Positions 4,525 through 6,035 of a stretch of DNA of 6,035 nt are shown in pieces (position 1 is the stretch's first letter; every line of letters begins with the position of its first letter). The stretch covers positions 1 to 6,035 of the forward strand of contig JAJYCH010000321.1 in the NCBI GenBank assembly GCA_021778575.1, written 5' to 3'. The translations under genes and the position numbers were made by a program. Origin of the DNA: Planctomycetota bacterium (lineage in GTDB: Bacteria > Planctomycetota > Planctomycetia > Isosphaerales > Isosphaeraceae). A model generated the notes under the pieces. It was not told the DNA's origin. It was given only the letters and a program-made list of their open reading frames with translations, and made no database searches.

Positions 4525-6035
4525 TCAGGCCGGGAAGTCGCAGAGGGACCGGACGTGGTCGCGGCTGCCGTCGTTGGCCCAGCCGTCGAGCTGGGCGGTG
4601 TCCTTGAGCTGCTGGCCGCGCTGGCGGTCGACGGCGAGAAAGGCACAGGGGAGGTCGGGCAACGAGGTCATGTCGCCCCAGAGCTTCTCGAACTGGACGA
4701 CCGGGAAGACGTCTTCCTGCCCGTGTCCCCACCGCCGCTTGACGTCCTTGATGGTCACGTAGGTTGGCAGTCGGGCGGCCATGGTCCGGACCGAGGCGGC
4801 GACCCTGGCCGGGTCGCGGCGGAGATCGGTCACGGTCAGCTTGAAGGCTTCGAGCAAGCCGGGAATGTTCACCCAGGTTGTCAGGGTGTTGTAGTAGCGG
4901 AGCCGGAATTCGACATCCTCGCGCGGCTGCGCCAGCCCTTCGAGGAGCCGGAGCCGACCGCCGACCCGGGCGAGACCACCCCCTCGGTCCTCGATCCGTC
5001 GGGCGATCACCTCGGTCGAGAGCGTGGCCCCGCTCGCCATCGCCAGGCCGAGGACTCCCGGGTCGAGGTTCGCGCCCAGGGTGTCGATGTTGTGAACCAT
5101 CAACCAGTTCAGATTCGGGAACTCGTCGAGCAACCGGGCCAGGACGCCGTTCCGGAGGAGCGTGGGGACCTCGTAGAAGTGGCCGGGCGGGTTGAACCGC
5201 TGGATCGGCGTGTTGTCGGTGTAGTCGGCCCCTTCTCCCTTCGATCGGGCCCAGTCGAGGATCGCCCGGCGGCCCGAGTCGCGGACTTTCTGCTTGTTCT
5301 CGTCGAGGATCTCGTGCGAGCCTTCCTCCCAGAGGAACGTCAGGTCGCGAGCCATCGGGATCAGGCGCTGACCGATCGACTGACCGCGCGAGAGGATCAC
5401 CGGGCCGTCGTGTCCGTACTGGCCACTCTGGCTCAGGTGGTGCTCGATGGTCGCGTGCGTCAGGAAGCTGGTGGTGACGATGTGCGGAATCTTCACCCCG
5501 AACCGGCGCTGCGACTGACCGGTCTTGGCCAGGTGCAGCTCCAGGAACCCCCGGTGCTTGCCGTCGAGCATCACGAACGGGTTGACCGCCTTGACGACCC
5601 CCGCGCCGGTGGTCCAGCGGCTACCGACTCCCGCCGCGAGCGAGACGACGGCGACCTCGCCGTTGCGGAGCGCGGCTTCACCTCGACGGACCGCCTCGGC
5701 GGGGAACGGACCATGCGCGGCGATCAGGTCGGCGTCGTTGGCGTCGAGGATCTCGACGTCGACGGGCAGGCGATTTCGGGCCAGTCCGATCCGGCCTCTT
5801 CGGAGATCGTCGCGAAGCTGCTCGTGCTGGACCGGGTCGAAGCCGTTGTCGAGCCGGATCTGCTCGCTGAGCTGGTCCCACTGGACCGAGGTCTGGTCAC
5901 CGGCGGCCCGGGTGACGGGGAACAGGTGGTTGACCATCGTTCGGAAGACGCGGAGGAGATCGTCGATATTTCCGGTTTGGTTGGCGAAGTGGTCGACGTC
6001 CGACTTCCGGAGCGGGTCGAGTCCGGCCGTCCCCT
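4525..6035 (-). CDS. UDPGP-family UTP-sugar-1-phosphate uridylyltransferase (5' end outside window)
   Basis: A cytoplasmic nucleotidyltransferase making a UDP-sugar from UTP and a sugar-1-phosphate, probably glucose- or N-acetylglucosamine-1-phosphate. The frame is open to base 6035. The first ATG inside is at 5937, but it lacks a ribosome binding site. The 32 codons before it are also open with high GC3 and read naturally (DPLRKSDVDHFANQTGNIDD), so I treat the gene as running off the window. Counting from that ATG: VVSLAAGVGSRW (97-108) is the nucleotide-binding loop, and Lys116 in GVVKAVNPF is a likely phosphate or substrate contact. NPPGHFYEVPTLLRNGVLAR (249-268) matches the family PPGHG block. 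WLMVHNIDTLGANLDP (278-293) holds the metal/UTP-binding Asp region. RVGGRLRLLE (324-333) and YYNTLTTWVNI (348-358) match the eukaryotic-type UGPase/UAP pattern. Exact sugar specificity cannot be read from the sequence. Confidence 0.87.
   Translation of the reverse strand, partial: GTAGLDPLRKSDVDHFANQTGNIDDLLRVFRTMVNHLFPVTRAAGDQTSVQWDQLSEQIRLDNGFDPVQHEQLRDDLRRGRIGLARNRLPVDVEILDANDADLIAAHGPFPAEAVRRGEAALRNGEVAVVSLAAGVGSRWTTGAGVVKAVNPFVMLDGKHRGFLELHLAKTGQSQRRFGVKIPHIVTTSFLTHATIEHHLSQSGQYGHDGPVILSRGQSIGQRLIPMARDLTFLWEEGSHEILDENKQKVRDSGRRAILDWARSKGEGADYTDNTPIQRFNPPGHFYEVPTLLRNGVLARLLDEFPNLNWLMVHNIDTLGANLDPGVLGLAMASGATLSTEVIARRIEDRGGGLARVGGRLRLLEGLAQPREDVEFRLRYYNTLTTWVNIPGLLEAFKLTVTDLRRDPARVAASVRTMAARLPTYVTIKDVKRRWGHGQEDVFPVVQFEKLWGDMTSLPDLPCAFLAVDRQRGQQLKDTAQLDGWANDGSRDHVRSLCDFPA

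Noticed and set aside
1..6035. A mobile element, CRISPR array, defence or biosynthetic island
   Set aside because: No transposase, integrase, phage or repeat-spacer pattern is present. All genes are on one strand with similar composition, and all belong to widespread families.

Overview
The window is GC-rich bacterial chromosome in which six genes are all read from the minus strand. The + strand carries no gene I can support. High G+C, strong GC3, a membrane-anchored WD40 beta-propeller, a secreted PQQ-type sugar dehydrogenase, an ExbB-ExbD-ExbD set and a eukaryote-like UDP-sugar pyrophosphorylase together suggest a planctomycete, perhaps of the Isosphaeraceae type. This is an inference from composition and gene style; no marker gene is present.

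In transcription order (right to left): (1) a UDPGP-family nucleotidyltransferase, stop at 4525, whose 5' end lies beyond base 6035; (2) a 165-base gap with an AT-rich promoter-like stretch and a 15-base palindrome; (3) a WD40 protein with one N-terminal membrane segment (4359 to 3304); (4) a 245-base gap with a good sigma-70-like promoter (TTGACG-N17-TTTACT); (5) a secreted glucose/sorbosone dehydrogenase-like protein (3058 to 1778); (6) an 88-base gap with a perfect 16-bp inverted repeat, probably a terminator; (7) an energy-transduction operon: a MotA/TolQ/ExbB channel subunit with a signal peptide (1689 to 868), ExbD no. 1 (847 to 377), and ExbD no. 2 (380 to beyond base 1), which starts inside the stop of ExbD no. 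1.

The three ExbB/ExbD genes are clearly one translationally coupled unit and should form an inner-membrane proton-driven motor that powers an outer-membrane or periplasmic process. The three upstream genes have their own leader regions and are probably separate transcription units. A shared theme of sugar activation, periplasmic sugar oxidation and energised envelope transport is possible but is not shown by the sequence.

I do not see a mobile element, CRISPR array, tRNA, rRNA or defence system. The window reads as ordinary chromosomal backbone. The points most worth a second look are the perfect hairpin before exbB, the displaced transmembrane glutamate in ExbB, the paired unlike ExbD subunits and the palindrome in front of the WD40 gene.
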